Shown here piece after piece: positions 28,457-37,685 of a stretch of DNA of 64,000 bases (position 1 is the stretch's first letter; every line of letters starts with the position of its first letter). The position numbers and the translations under genes are program-made. The notes under the pieces were generated by a model that saw only the letters and a list, made by a program, of their open reading frames with translations, made no database searches and was not told where the DNA came from. The stretch lies in assembly GCF_000755285.1 (NCBI RefSeq), contig NZ_BBMK01000003.1, forward strand, positions 124,001 to 188,000. Reading direction: 5' to 3'. The stretch is from Nonlabens ulvanivorans (GTDB taxonomy: Bacteria > Bacteroidota > Bacteroidia > Flavobacteriales > Flavobacteriaceae).

Positions 28457-28524
28457 GTCTAAAAGTAATTATTCTAATTCCTAACTATCGATTTTTAATC
28501 AATTTTAAGATAGTCATCATCTAT

Positions 28525-28532
28525 TATATTTG
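28525..28532 (+). promoter_or_regulatory. -7 box of the TetR gene (leaderless)
   Basis: TATATTTG lies six bases before ATG 28539, so transcription would begin at or next to the start codon. Confidence 0.6.
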
Positions 28533-28538
28533 CATCTT

Positions 28539-29102
28539 ATGACTCGCAAAAAACAAATTCTCAAAACCGCAGCCCAACTTTTTAAAGAACGTGGTTATAG
28601 TGCAGTTACTATGCGTGATCTTGCCGCTGCTATGGATATGAAAGCAGCGAGTTTATATAATCACATTTCTGGTAAACAGGAGATTCTCGCCACACTTATT
28701 CTTGCAGTAGCTCATGAGTTTACAACGGGTATGGATACCGTGGAGGAGAATGATAAGTCCGCTTTCGCGAAAGCGGAACAACTCATCTTACTGCACATAA
28801 AAATCGCACTAGAATATACAGATGCACTCGCTGTATTGAACACCGACTGGATGCACCTAGAAGGAACACCTTACCAAGAATATATCAAGTTGCGTAAGGA
28901 CTATGAATTGGACTTTAAAAACATTTTAGAGAGCGGTATCAAAACAGGTGAGTTTAAATCATTGAACGTAGAGACGATGCTTTTTAACCTTCTAAGTACT
29001 TTGAGGTCCATATATTTATGGATACCAAAAAAGTCGACTACCGAAGTAGCCGACCTTAAAAAAGAGTTGCCTCAAATATTACTTACGGGAATTAGTTCTT
29101 AA
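28539..29102 (+). CDS. TetR/AcrR-family transcriptional regulator
   Basis: 187 residues from ATG 28539 (MTRKKQILKTAAQLFKERGY); an upstream TTG in frame at 28530 would fall inside the -7 box. The N-terminal HTH is VTMRDLAAAMDMKAASLYNH. The C-terminal ligand domain is helical. It is divergent from phhA and convergent (11-bp overlap) with an OYE reductase, either of which could be a target. The palindrome at 28760 encodes SAFAKAEQ. Confidence 0.9.
   Translation: MTRKKQILKTAAQLFKERGYSAVTMRDLAAAMDMKAASLYNHISGKQEILATLILAVAHEFTTGMDTVEENDKSAFAKAEQLILLHIKIALEYTDALAVLNTDWMHLEGTPYQEYIKLRKDYELDFKNILESGIKTGEFKSLNVETMLFNLLSTLRSIYLWIPKKSTTEVADLKKELPQILLTGISS
28760..28775. repeat. CGCTTTCGCGAAAGCG palindrome, copy 7
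   Basis: Symmetry extends to 18 bp (28759-28776). In the TetR gene, read as AFAKA. Confidence 0.95.
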
Positions 29103-30207
29103 CCTTTTCTTCTTCGAGAGTTGGGTAGTCTGTATAACCTTCACGACCTTGTGTATAAAATGTTTCTACATTCCAGTCTGCCGTTTCAGCCTTTAATTCA
29201 AAACGATGAGGTAAGTCCGGATTAGATATAAACAATTTACCAAATGCTACTAAATCAGCATTAGCTTCCTTAATCACTTGATTACCAGATTCGCGATCAA
29301 ATTGATTGTTGATCATTAAATTACCTTTATAAATAGGTCTAAAATGTCTGGCAATATCAGATTCTAGAAAGTTGATGTTACTAACGTCAGTAAAAGGTTC
29401 TGACATGTGAATATAAGCTAGGTCATGATCATTCAATCGATTCACTAAATAATCAAAAAATGGAATAGAGTCTGGAGTTCCGTTCATCCCAAAAACGCCA
29501 TTGAGCGATGGATTCAAACGACAGCCTATCTTGTTTTCTGGAAAAGATTCTTTAACAGCTTCTAAAATCTCAAAAAAGAAACGAGCTTTATTTTCATTAC
29601 TTCCACCATACTGGTCCGTACGTACGTTAGAAATATTGTTAAAAAATTGATGGATTAAATAGCCATTTGAACTGTGTATCTCTACACCATCAAAACCTGC
29701 TCTTTTAGCGTTTGCGGCGGCATGGCCAAATTCTCTAACCGTTTGCTCAACTTCTTCTACGGTCATTGCGTGCGGCGCAACGGTCATCTTTTTTTCGCCG
29801 TGTGCATTTCTTAATTCTACTTTAGGGTCTACAGCACTTGGTGCCCATGGCAACTGTCCATCATGATAGTCTGGTAGAGAAGTACGACCTACGTGCCATA
29901 ATTGAAGAAAAATTTTTCCATCAGCTTTGTGTACACTATCAACTACTTTTTTCCAGCCTTCAACTTGCTCTTCCTTATAAATCCCTGCGACAAATGGATT
30001 ACCGATAGCTTTAGAAGATACTGAACTTCCTTCAGTAATTATAAGTCCAGCTCCAGCGCGTTGTGTGTAATAATCAATATGTTTTTCATCTGGTGCCTGA
30101 AATTCATTTGTAGCTCTACATCTAGTAAGTGGTGCCATTACAACTCTATTCTTAAGTTGTATGTCGCCTAGTTTTATAGGTTGCAGTAGTGGTTGCTTCT
30201 CGCTCAT
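29092..30207 (-). CDS. Old yellow enzyme-family NADH:flavin oxidoreductase
   Basis: 371 residues, a FMN-dependent TIM barrel. Features are the N-terminal LKNRVVMAPLTRCRA, the substrate-binding pair in FDGVEIHSSNGYLIHQFF (His-x2-Asn) and AGAGLIITEGSSVS. It reduces activated alkenes or nitro compounds using NAD(P)H, as in NemA-type enzymes. Its 3' end overlaps the TetR gene by 11 bp. Confidence 0.92.
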   Translation of the reverse strand: MSEKQPLLQPIKLGDIQLKNRVVMAPLTRCRATNEFQAPDEKHIDYYTQRAGAGLIITEGSSVSSKAIGNPFVAGIYKEEQVEGWKKVVDSVHKADGKIFLQLWHVGRTSLPDYHDGQLPWAPSAVDPKVELRNAHGEKKMTVAPHAMTVEEVEQTVREFGHAAANAKRAGFDGVEIHSSNGYLIHQFFNNISNVRTDQYGGSNENKARFFFEILEAVKESFPENKIGCRLNPSLNGVFGMNGTPDSIPFFDYLVNRLNDHDLAYIHMSEPFTDVSNINFLESDIARHFRPIYKGNLMINNQFDRESGNQVIKEANADLVAFGKLFISNPDLPHRFELKAETADWNVETFYTQGREGYTDYPTLEEEKVKN

Positions 30208-30296
30208 GTTATCTTTTATTTTAAAGTTACTGAAGTGCTAATACAATCTGGTTAAGGCCACGTTAATTAGATTTTCTTTAATGATTTAAAGGCACA

Positions 30297-30334
30297 AAAA
30301 AATCGGTTATTATTAAAAGTTATAATAACTGATT
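30297..30334 (-). terminator. his operon terminator
   Basis: AATCGGTTATTAT and ATAATAACTGATT pair (one G-U) with a seven-A run on the left, giving a U tract on the minus-strand RNA after hisIE. Confidence 0.75.
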
Positions 30335-30359
30335 TATCGATACTATTTTAAAACATGAT

Positions 30360-30976
30360 TTATTTAGAATGTCTTTTTGCCAGTTCCTTCTCAATATCGG
30401 CTAGTGAATAGCCTTTAGCTTTAAGTAAAACTAAGTAATGATACATCAAATCACCAGCTTCATATAAGAAATCTTCGTCAGTACCATTTATAGCATCGAT
30501 TACCGTTTCTACTGCTTCTTCACCTACTTTTTGAGCTACTTTATTAATTCCTTTTTGGATTAAAGAAAAGGTATAAGAACCTTCTACTTTATCGTCAATA
30601 CGCTGGTGAATGGTTTTCTCAAGATCATTAATAGTAAAATTGTTCTCGCTTTCGCGAAAGCGAGATTCATCACCATCATCAAAACAACTTACCGTTCCAG
30701 TATGACAAGTAGGTCCATGTGCATTTACTTTAATAAGAATGGTATCTTGATCACAATCAATTTTTAAATCTACGACATCTAGAAAATTATTAGAAGACTC
30801 TCCTTTGGTCCAAAGTCGTTGTTTGCTACGTGAGTAAAAGGTGACTCTATTTTCTGCTTGAGTTTTTTCAAAAGCCTCTTCATTCATATACCTAGCATAA
30901 GAACCTCTTTGCTGGTCGCATCTTGTACAATTACAGGTAATAATCCGTTTTCTCCTTTATTCCAGTCTAGTTTCAT
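30360..30976 (-). CDS. hisIE: Bifunctional phosphoribosyl-AMP cyclohydrolase/phosphoribosyl-ATP pyrophosphatase (frameshift)
   Basis: About 205 residues from ATG 30976 (MKLDWNKGENGLLPVIVQDA). The HisI half carries NAHGPTCHTGTVSCF with the zinc and catalytic residues. The HisE half has VGEEAVETVIDAI. One T is missing near 30888-30891 (LMLGYMNEEAF becomes LMLGI stop); restoring it joins the N-terminal 29 residues to the rest. It catalyses steps 2 and 3 of histidine synthesis. It is the last gene of the operon, and the palindrome at 30647 encodes SRFRESEN. Confidence 0.9.
30647..30662. repeat. CGCTTTCGCGAAAGCG palindrome, copy 8
   Basis: Symmetry extends to 22 bp (30644-30665). In hisIE, read as RFRES. 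Confidence 0.95.
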
Positions 30977-31026
30977 ATCTATAATTTCATTTGTCAAGCC
31001 GTTGTAGGACAGGCTTTTATTTTGTC

Positions 31027-31046
31027 ATTCCGCCGCATAGCGGAAT
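31027..31046. repeat. REP-like hairpin between hisF and hisIE
   Basis: ATTCCGC and GCGGAAT pair around CGCATA; the flanks GTC before and CGCTT after recur at other his junctions. Confidence 0.8.
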
Positions 31047-31071
31047 CGCTTTATTTTAACCTAATCAAGTT

Positions 31072-31857
31072 TTAATTTCTAACAGCAACTCCAGCTGCAT
31101 TCAGCTGTTTTTTCAATTCAGGAACTGGTAATTCTCCAAAATGAAATATACTTGCTGCAAGTCCAGCGCTCGCTTCTGTATCTTTAAATAACTCTTCAAA
31201 ATGAGCACTTGTTCCACCGCCACCAGATGCAATGATAGGAATACTTAATTTTCTAGATATGGTGTTTGTAAGTTCTAATGCAAATCCATTTTTAGTTCCA
31301 TCATGATCCATACTCGTTAATAAGATTTCTCCAGCACCTAATCGTTCAATTTCTTGACACCAAGAAATGGTTTCTAGTTCTGTCTCTACACGTCCACCAG
31401 CTACAAATACTTTATTCCGCACTTGATGCGGAATCTCTTGGTCGTTTATCTCAATTTCTTTAGTATCCACCGCAACCACAACACACTGACTACCTAACTC
31501 TGCAGCGAGTTCACTAATTAGTTCTGGTCTTTTTACGGCAGCACTATTGATAGCAATTTTATCAGCACCAGCTTTAATGATTTCTTTGGCAAGAGCTACG
31601 TCGTTAATTCCGCCGCCTACAGTAAATGGAATATTTAAAACAGCAGCGATTTCACGAACTAGCGGTACTAAAGTGTCACGCTTCTCTATAGTTGCTGTAA
31701 TATCTAGAAAACACAACTCGTCAGCACCTTGAGCAGCATATTGCTTTGCAAGTTCTACAGGATCACCAGCATCTCGCAATCCAACAAAGTTGATTCCTTT
31801 TACCGTACGTCCATCCTTAATATCAAGGCATGGTATAATTCTTTTTTTTAAACTCAT
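31072..31857 (-). CDS. hisF: Imidazole glycerol phosphate synthase cyclase subunit
   Basis: 261 residues. The N-terminus [16 protein letters not shown] and [13 protein letters not shown] are diagnostic of HisF. It closes the imidazole ring with ammonia from HisH. About ten residues beyond the usual length are explained by an in-frame hairpin element at 31414-31434 that encodes EIPHQVRN between AVDTKEI and VFVAGGR, a loop that is short in other HisF proteins. Confidence 0.93.
   Translation of the reverse strand: MSLKKRIIPCLDIKDGRTVKGINFVGLRDAGDPVELAKQYAAQGADELCFLDITATIEKRDTLVPLVREIAAVLNIPFTVGGGINDVALAKEIIKAGADKIAINSAAVKRPELISELAAELGSQCVVVAVDTKEIEINDQEIPHQVRNKVFVAGGRVETELETISWCQEIERLGAGEILLTSMDHDGTKNGFALELTNTISRKLSIPIIASGGGGTSAHFEELFKDTEASAGLAASIFHFGELPVPELKKQLNAAGVAVRN
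31414..31434. repeat. REP-like hairpin inside hisF coding sequence
   Basis: ATTCCGCA and TGCGGAAT form a perfect 8-bp stem around CTTGA. It closely resembles the intergenic copies at 31027 and 36367 but is translated in frame. Confidence 0.8.
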
Positions 31858-31863
31858 ATGGTC

Positions 31864-31883
31864 AAGCCGCTTCAGAGCGGCTT
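31864..31883. repeat. REP-like hairpin upstream of hisF
   Basis: AAGCCGCT and AGCGGCTT pair around TCAG, preceded by GTC and followed by CGCT as in the other copies. Confidence 0.75.
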
Positions 31884-31892
31884 CGCTATAAA

Positions 31893-32435
31893 TTAATCTC
31901 GATTTTTATCTAAATATTCTTCTTCCAATATCCCAAACTCATAGTTATCACTCCATCCAGATTTTAAGGGCAAGTTCTTTCTTTGAATTCCTTCTTGAGT
32001 AAACCCACATTTTTCTAGTACACGTTTAGATCCCAAATTATTCCGTGCACAGCCAGCCTCTACACGATGTAATTTGTGAGTATTAAAACATTGATCTAGG
32101 AAATAATTTAATGCTTCTGTGGCATATCCCTGATTCCAAAATTTAGGATTAAATTTAAACCAAACTTCTGCCTTGTTATATTTAATGTTTGAAAATTTAA
32201 TACCAAAAACACCAATAAATTCTTGAGTACTTGACTCAATAGCATAGGTTTTGTTAGTTCTTTCTTCCTTTAAGTTTTCAGTGATCCAATTTTGAAGAAC
32301 GCGCTCTGTTTCTTCTTCGTTCTTTGGAATACCTAATGTATTGAACTCATCCACTTCCTTTATAGAATGTAACTGATGTACAGCATCGATATCTTGAGTG
32401 TTAATTAACCTATATGTCAATCGTTCACTATACAA
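31893..32435 (-). CDS. GNAT acetyltransferase (RimJ/RimL type) within the his operon
   Basis: 180 residues. It has the GNAT acetyl-CoA region [19 protein letters not shown] and the C-terminal [13 protein letters not shown], as in ribosomal-protein and small-molecule N-acetyltransferases. It overlaps the hisA stop by 8 bp, so it is translated from the his transcript. It has no known role in histidine synthesis and may be a passenger. Confidence 0.88.
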   Translation of the reverse strand: MYSERLTYRLINTQDIDAVHQLHSIKEVDEFNTLGIPKNEEETERVLQNWITENLKEERTNKTYAIESSTQEFIGVFGIKFSNIKYNKAEVWFKFNPKFWNQGYATEALNYFLDQCFNTHKLHRVEAGCARNNLGSKRVLEKCGFTQEGIQRKNLPLKSGWSDNYEFGILEEEYLDKNRD

Positions 32436-33141
32436 ATTCTCTCAATTGCTTAAACGTAATTCTACCTTCATAGAATGCTTTTCCTACTATGGCTCCTTCA
32501 CAATTCATTTCGCGCAAGCGATATAAATCTTCTACCACAGCAACACCACCGCTAGCAATTAATTTAACAGGTGCCGTTGTAAGAATCTGCCCATATAACT
32601 CATTACTAGTTCCAGCAAGCATACCGTCTTTTGCAATATCGGTACAAATCACGTACTCGATCCCTTTTTTATTCCACTCTTTGATAAACTTTACCACTTC
32701 TAACTCGCTACTTTCTAGCCAGCCGTGTGTGGCGATCATTCCATCCTTAGCATCTGCACCTAGAATGATTTTATTAGTTCCATATCTAGAGATCCAGCCT
32801 TCAAAAGTAGCAGCATCTTTTACAGCGATACTACCACCGGTAACTTGTTTTGCGCCACTTTCAAAAACAACCTTAATGTCTTCGTCAGTTTTCACACCAC
32901 CGCCAAAATCTACGTGCAAGCCTGTCTGGCCAGCGATGCGCTCTAACACTTTCCAGTTCACGACGTGACTACTTTTTGCTCCATCTAGATCTACTAAGTG
33001 CAAGTGCTTTATTCCATTTGCTTCAAACTCTTTTGCGACTTCTAGTGGGTCTTCATTATAGACCGTCTTTTGGTTGTAATCGCCTTGTGATAGACGTACA
33101 CATTTTCCGTCTATAATATCTATTGCTGGTATTATTCTCAT
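32428..33141 (-). CDS. hisA: ProFAR isomerase
   Basis: About 237 residues from ATG 33141 ([20 protein letters not shown]). The longer frame to 33180 would translate a REP-like hairpin. [10 protein letters not shown] and [12 protein letters not shown] carry the N-terminal catalytic Asp and phosphate loop. It isomerises ProFAR to PRFAR. Confidence 0.93.
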   Translation of the reverse strand: MRIIPAIDIIDGKCVRLSQGDYNQKTVYNEDPLEVAKEFEANGIKHLHLVDLDGAKSSHVVNWKVLERIAGQTGLHVDFGGGVKTDEDIKVVFESGAKQVTGGSIAVKDAATFEGWISRYGTNKIILGADAKDGMIATHGWLESSELEVVKFIKEWNKKGIEYVICTDIAKDGMLAGTSNELYGQILTTAPVKLIASGGVAVVEDLYRLREMNCEGAIVGKAFYEGRITFKQLREFV

Positions 33142-33375
33142 AGTTCTCCGCGCAGGCGGAGATCTCTTAGAATCTATCACCTGACTTAATTTTCTTAGCA
33201 GGCGGAGATCTCTTTGATTCCAGCAACTGCTTTTGTTTTGCCCTATTGTCCTGCGGACATTTCCCCCCCAAAAGGAAAAATGAATAGGTTGTTATTTTAT
33301 TTGTCAATCCGCTGCATAGCAGGATCGCTTTGTATTTATTTCAATCGCTGATGCATCAACCAGCTAGATTCCTGC
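33142..33375. repeat. hisH-hisA spacer filled with REP-like hairpins and direct repeats
   Basis: A 234-base spacer. Hairpin CTCCGC-GCAG-GCGGAG (33145-33162), a 17-bp direct repeat GCAGGCGGAGATCTCTT at 33152-33168 and 33198-33214, a degenerate hairpin (33307-33325), a C7 run (33263-33269) and a clean hairpin ATTCCTGC-CTAT-GCAGGGAT (33368-33387) whose loop carries the hisH stop. No gene is seen. Confidence 0.75.
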
Positions 33376-33978
33376 CTATGCAGGGATTTCTATAAAGTTT
33401 TTTAATATCTGCTCACCAATTCCAGCACTTTTCTCAGGATGAAACTGCGTAGCATAAAAATTATCTTTTTGCAGCACACTGCTGAAAGGCAAAATATAAT
33501 CACAAGCAGTAACTGTGTTTTTACAAACTTCAGCATAGTACGAGTGTACATAATAAACATCTGCATCTGGTTTTAAGCCTTGCAAGATGGAAGATTGTTG
33601 ATCAACAACTTCAGTATTTAAACTATTCCATCCCATGTGAGGTACCTTCATTCCTGCAGTAGCTGGAAATTTCTTTACCGTAGTATCAAAAATCCCAAGA
33701 CATGCTGTATCACCTTCTTCACTGTGGCTGCACATGAGTTGCATTCCTAAGCATATTCCTAGTACAGGCTGTTTCAATTCTCTTATGACTTGATCTAGTC
33801 CACGTTCACGCAAATAGTTCATCGCGGTACCAGCTTCTCCTACACCAGGGAAAATAACTTTGTCTGCCGCCTTTAATTCTGCTGGATCGTCAGTTACTTT
33901 ATTCTCTATTCCTAGTCTGTTGAGCGCGTTAGTGACGCTTCCTATATTACCTGCGTTATATTTTACAATGGCAATCAT
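33376..33978 (-). CDS. hisH: Imidazole glycerol phosphate synthase glutaminase subunit
   Basis: 200 residues. The class I glutaminase nucleophile is in [10 protein letters not shown] (Cys near 77), and the catalytic His/Glu in TQFHPEKS. It supplies ammonia to HisF. Its start overlaps the hisB stop by 4 bp. The C-terminus EIPA is encoded by a REP-like hairpin (33368-33387). Confidence 0.93.
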   Translation of the reverse strand: MIAIVKYNAGNIGSVTNALNRLGIENKVTDDPAELKAADKVIFPGVGEAGTAMNYLRERGLDQVIRELKQPVLGICLGMQLMCSHSEEGDTACLGIFDTTVKKFPATAGMKVPHMGWNSLNTEVVDQQSSILQGLKPDADVYYVHSYYAEVCKNTVTACDYILPFSSVLQKDNFYATQFHPEKSAGIGEQILKNFIEIPA

Positions 33979-35083
33979 AAAGTTCCTTTTGTACTCGGTA
34001 ATTTACCATCACCAGTTTGTTTTACCGCCATTTTTATCGCTTTTGCAAACGCTTTAAATAAACTTTCTATTTTGTGGTGTTCGTTGTCGCCTTCTACTTT
34101 CATGTTCAGGTTGCATTTTGCCGCATCGCTGAATGATTTAAAGAAGTGAAAGAACAATTCTGTAGCATATCGCCCACATATTCACGTTTAAATTCTGCTT
34201 CCCAAACGATCCATGGTCTACCACCGAAGTCTATTCCGACTTGTGCTAACGAGTCGTCCATAGGTAGCAAGAAGCCATATCTATTGATTCCTTTTTTTGA
34301 GGATAACGCTTTCGCGAAAGCGTCACCCAAAGCAATCGCCGTATCTTCAATAGTGTGATGTTCATCTATTTCTAGATCGCCATTTACCTTAATATCTAGA
34401 TCTAATGAGCCGTGACGTTGCAACTGTTCCAACATGTGATCGTAGAACTTTAAACCAGTATCTATTTTTCCGTTTCCAGATCCATCAAGGTTTAAAACGA
34501 TGTTGATATCGGTTTCATTTGTTTTACGACTTACCGTGACCTTGCGAGGTTGTCCTTTTAAAAATTCAAAAATCTCTTTCCAAGAATCCGTTTTAAGAAC
34601 TACAAGCTCGTCTTCAAAAGTAGAATCGTCAGTAATGGAAGGTAGCTGTATTCCTTTACAGCCTAAATTCTTAGCTAGTTGCATATCGCTATTGCGATCA
34701 CCGATTACAAAACTATTCTCAAGGTCGTAATTACCTTTTATATAATGCGTCAATAAACCAGTTTGTGGTTTACGAGTAGGTGCATTTTGCTCAGGAAAAG
34801 AACGATCGATTAAAACCTCATTGAAGTTAATCCCTTCATTTTCTAGAACATTCATCATTAAATTATGCACTGGCCAGAAGGTGTTTTCTGGAAAACTATC
34901 TGTTCCTAATCCGTCTTGATTAGTCACCATAACTAGTTCATAATCCAGCTCTCGAGCGATGCGATGGAGCTGAGTAATCGCCATAGGCAAGAACTCTAAC
35001 TTTTCATAACTATCCAGTTGATAATCTACTGGTGGCTCTTTCACTATCGTTCCATCACGATCTATAAATAATACTTTTTTCAT
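33975..35083 (-). CDS. hisB: Bifunctional histidinol-phosphatase/imidazoleglycerol-phosphate dehydratase (frameshift)
   Basis: About 370 residues when joined. The HAD phosphatase half starts [18 protein letters not shown]. The dehydratase half has [11 protein letters not shown] and [14 protein letters not shown]. One C is missing at about 34165 ([14 protein letters not shown] becomes DMLQNCSF), which splits the gene; the tail [20 protein letters not shown] is in the next frame. The palindrome at 34307 encodes DAFAKALSS. Confidence 0.92.
34307..34322. repeat. CGCTTTCGCGAAAGCG palindrome, copy 9
   Basis: Symmetry reaches 18 bp (34306-34323). In hisB, read as AFAKA. Confidence 0.95.
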
Positions 35084-35086
35084 GTA

Positions 35087-35104
35087 TTTCCGCGAAGGCG
35101 GAAA
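35087..35104. repeat. REP-like hairpin upstream of hisB
   Basis: TTTCCGC and GCGGAAA pair around GAAG, three bases before the hisB ATG. Confidence 0.72.
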
Positions 35105-35201
35105 CCTCTTCCCGCAATCGACTTTATTTGATTAAATGCCATCAACGATGACTCTTTTATAATTTTTAAACTATTGCAGAACGGCTTCGGTTTTAATTAA
35201 T

Positions 35202-36354
35202 CTAAATCTCTTTAATTTCTCGCAACGCTGTAATCACCGCTTTACATTCCATCATCGTCCCAACGGTAAAACGTAAGGTATCTTCAATCTGACTGCTGCG
35301 ATTACGTATAATAATTCCTTTATCTCGTAGGTAATTATAAACTTGCGTAGCGTTTTCTACTTTGGCAAGTATAAAATTTGCTTCACTAGGATATACTTCT
35401 TTTATGAAGTTGAAACTGTTTAAATGCTCCACAAGAAAATCTCTGTTATTGATAATTTCTTGTATTTCGCTTTTTGTTTTTTCTTCGTTTTGTAAAGCCT
35501 CTAGAACTGCTTTTTGAGACAATTCATTTACATTATATGGTGGCTTTGTTCTATTGAATAATTCAATAATTTCTGGAGAAGAAAAGGCAAATCCTACTCG
35601 AGCACCAGCCATACCATGAGCCTTAGACATGGTTTGTAACACCACAAGATTAGGATAATCTTCTAGTCGTTTTATGAAACTCATGTTCTCTGTAAAATCT
35701 TGATAAGCTTCATCTACTACGATAATACCATTAAAACTACCGAACAATTTATCTAATTGTCTTTGGTTTTCTAGCATTTCAGCTTCAAACTCTGGAGCAA
35801 ATGGCATATCCATCATCGCCACGAGTGTAATTTTGTGCTTGCCAGTCGTGTTTTAAATCGGCTTTGAGCAATACGTTTCCAGTAGGATTATTAGGAGAAC
35901 ATATCCATAATAGTTTTGCTTTCGCGAAAGCGGAACTTCTTAAAATTTCATCAAGATCTAATGAAAAATCTTTGTTCAATGGCACTTTTAAAACACTAAC
36001 GTCATTAATCGCTGCACTAACTTCATACATTCCATAAGTAGGTGGACAAGTAATTACAGTGTCTTTTCCTGGTTCACAGAATATGCGATATAGTAAATCA
36101 ATAGCCTCATCACTTCCATTACCTACAAAAATCTGATCTGGTGAAATGTCTTTTTGTTTTGCCAATTCTTCTTTTATAGAAGACTGTAAAGGGTCTGGAT
36201 AACGGTTTAAATCTCCCTTAGGATTTTCATTTGCATCTAGTAAAGTCAGCTCGTTTTTATCGCTGCCGTATAAATCAAATTCACTGCGAGCACTAGAATA
36301 AGGCTTCAAATTCCAGATGTTCTTGCGGACTATGTTTTCTAAGTTAAATTCCAT
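35202..36354 (-). CDS. hisC: Histidinol-phosphate aminotransferase (frameshift)
   Basis: About 383 residues when joined. The PLP class I/II fold has LDANENPKGDLNRYPDP, CSPNNPTGNV, VVDEAYQDF and the Lys motif TMSKAHGMAGARVGF. An extra base, probably in the T4 at 35831-35834, shifts the frame near ADLKHDWQAQ; downstream MMDMPFAPEFEAEM continues in the next frame. The NPTGN-to-DEAY distance is about 25 residues longer than usual. It converts imidazole-acetol phosphate to histidinol phosphate. Confidence 0.9.
35928..35941. repeat. GCTTTCGCGAAAGC palindrome, copy 10
   Basis: In hisC, read as SAFAKAK. Confidence 0.95.
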
Positions 36355-36366
36355 TTTTATTCTGTC

Positions 36367-36386
36367 ATTCCGTTGTATAGCGGAAT
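36367..36386. repeat. REP-like hairpin between hisD and hisC
   Basis: ATTCCG and CGGAAT pair around an 8-base loop, flanked by GTC and CGCTT like the copy at 31027. Confidence 0.78.
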
Positions 36387-36389
36387 CGC

Positions 36390-37685
36390 TTAATTATAAT
36401 TCTCAATTTCTTTTAATCGCACGCTCACCGCATTTTTATGCGCATCGAGACCTTCGGCAGTAGCCATTATTTCAACGGCTGGTCCTAGGTTTTTTAAACC
36501 TTGTGGTGTAGCTTTCTGATAGGTCACTTTATTTACAAAACTATCTACTGAGACGCCGCTATAATTACGTGCATAGCCATAGGTAGGTAAAGTGTGGTTA
36601 GTACCACTAGCATAATCACCTAAACTCTCGCAAGTATAAGAACCTATAAAAATAGATCCAGCAACTTGAATTTGTTCTGCTACATCATCAGCATTTTCTG
36701 TATTTATGATCAAGTGTTCTGGTGCATATGCGTCCGACCATTTGATACATTCTTCTATACTTTCTAGAACGATAGTTTTACTGTTTTCTAGCGCTTTTTG
36801 TGCTGTTTGCTTTCGCGAAAGCGTACTTAATTGAATAGCTAATTGTTCATTTACAGCCTCAGCTAGAGTAATGGAATCAGTTAATAGAATAACTTGAGAA
36901 TCTGGTCCATGTTCTGCCTGTGCGAGTAAATCTGCTGCTATAAATACTGGATTTGCTTCTTGGTCTGCGATAACTAAAACCTCTGATGGTCCAGCAGGCA
37001 TATCAATGGCAACACCTTGTTGTTGTGCAAGTTCTTTAGCACGTGTTACAAAGGCGTTTCCAGGACCAAAGATCTTATCTACCGCTGGAATACTTTCAGT
37101 TCCATAAGTCATGGCAGCAATGGCTTGTGCACCACCAGCTTTATAAATTTCAGTAACTCCACAAAGACTAGCAGTGTATAATACGGCTGGGTTTATATCT
37201 CCATTTGAATCTGTAGGACTACAAAGAACGACACGTTTGTTGCCAGCAATCTTTGCTGGAATAGCGAGCATTAACACGGTAGAAAAAAGAGGAGCAGAGC
37301 CACCAGGAATATATAAACCTACTTTTTGAATAGGTAAAGATTTTCTCCAGCAAGTCATCCCAGGCATGGTTTCTATAGCAGGATAATCTTGAGTGTAACA
37401 AGCCTCGTGAAATTTGTAAATATTGTTATAAGCAGTTTGTATTGCAACCTTTAATGCCGGAGAAACTTTTGTTGCTGCATCGCTTATTTCTTCCTGCGTA
37501 ACTCTCAAGTTAGTAAGATTAGCTTGATCAAACTTTTCTGCAAACGCATATAAAGCCTGGTCACCATTTTCTCTAACCAGCTGTATAATATCCGTTACTG
37601 CAGTTTCTACATTAGCACGTTCTTGTTGAGGACGTTCTAACAACTCCTGTTGTTGAGAGTAGTCTGGATTAGATATAAGTTTCAT
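36390..37685 (-). CDS. hisD: Histidinol dehydrogenase
   Basis: 431 residues, standard length. It contains AGGAQAIAAMTYGTESIP and DMPAGPSEVLV, with zinc ligands in AQAEHGPDSQ and the C-terminal His. It oxidises histidinol to histidine with NAD. Its ATG overlaps the hisG stop by one base. The palindrome at 36809 encodes TLSRKQTA. Confidence 0.95.
   Translation of the reverse strand: MKLISNPDYSQQQELLERPQQERANVETAVTDIIQLVRENGDQALYAFAEKFDQANLTNLRVTQEEISDAATKVSPALKVAIQTAYNNIYKFHEACYTQDYPAIETMPGMTCWRKSLPIQKVGLYIPGGSAPLFSTVLMLAIPAKIAGNKRVVLCSPTDSNGDINPAVLYTASLCGVTEIYKAGGAQAIAAMTYGTESIPAVDKIFGPGNAFVTRAKELAQQQGVAIDMPAGPSEVLVIADQEANPVFIAADLLAQAEHGPDSQVILLTDSITLAEAVNEQLAIQLSTLSRKQTAQKALENSKTIVLESIEECIKWSDAYAPEHLIINTENADDVAEQIQVAGSIFIGSYTCESLGDYASGTNHTLPTYGYARNYSGVSVDSFVNKVTYQKATPQGLKNLGPAVEIMATAEGLDAHKNAVSVRLKEIENYN
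36809..36822. repeat. GCTTTCGCGAAAGC palindrome, copy 11
   Basis: In hisD, read as TLSRKQ. Confidence 0.95.

Noticed and set aside
33375-33860. Forward frames opposite his and trp genes
   Set aside because: They are complementary-strand shadows of the biosynthetic genes.
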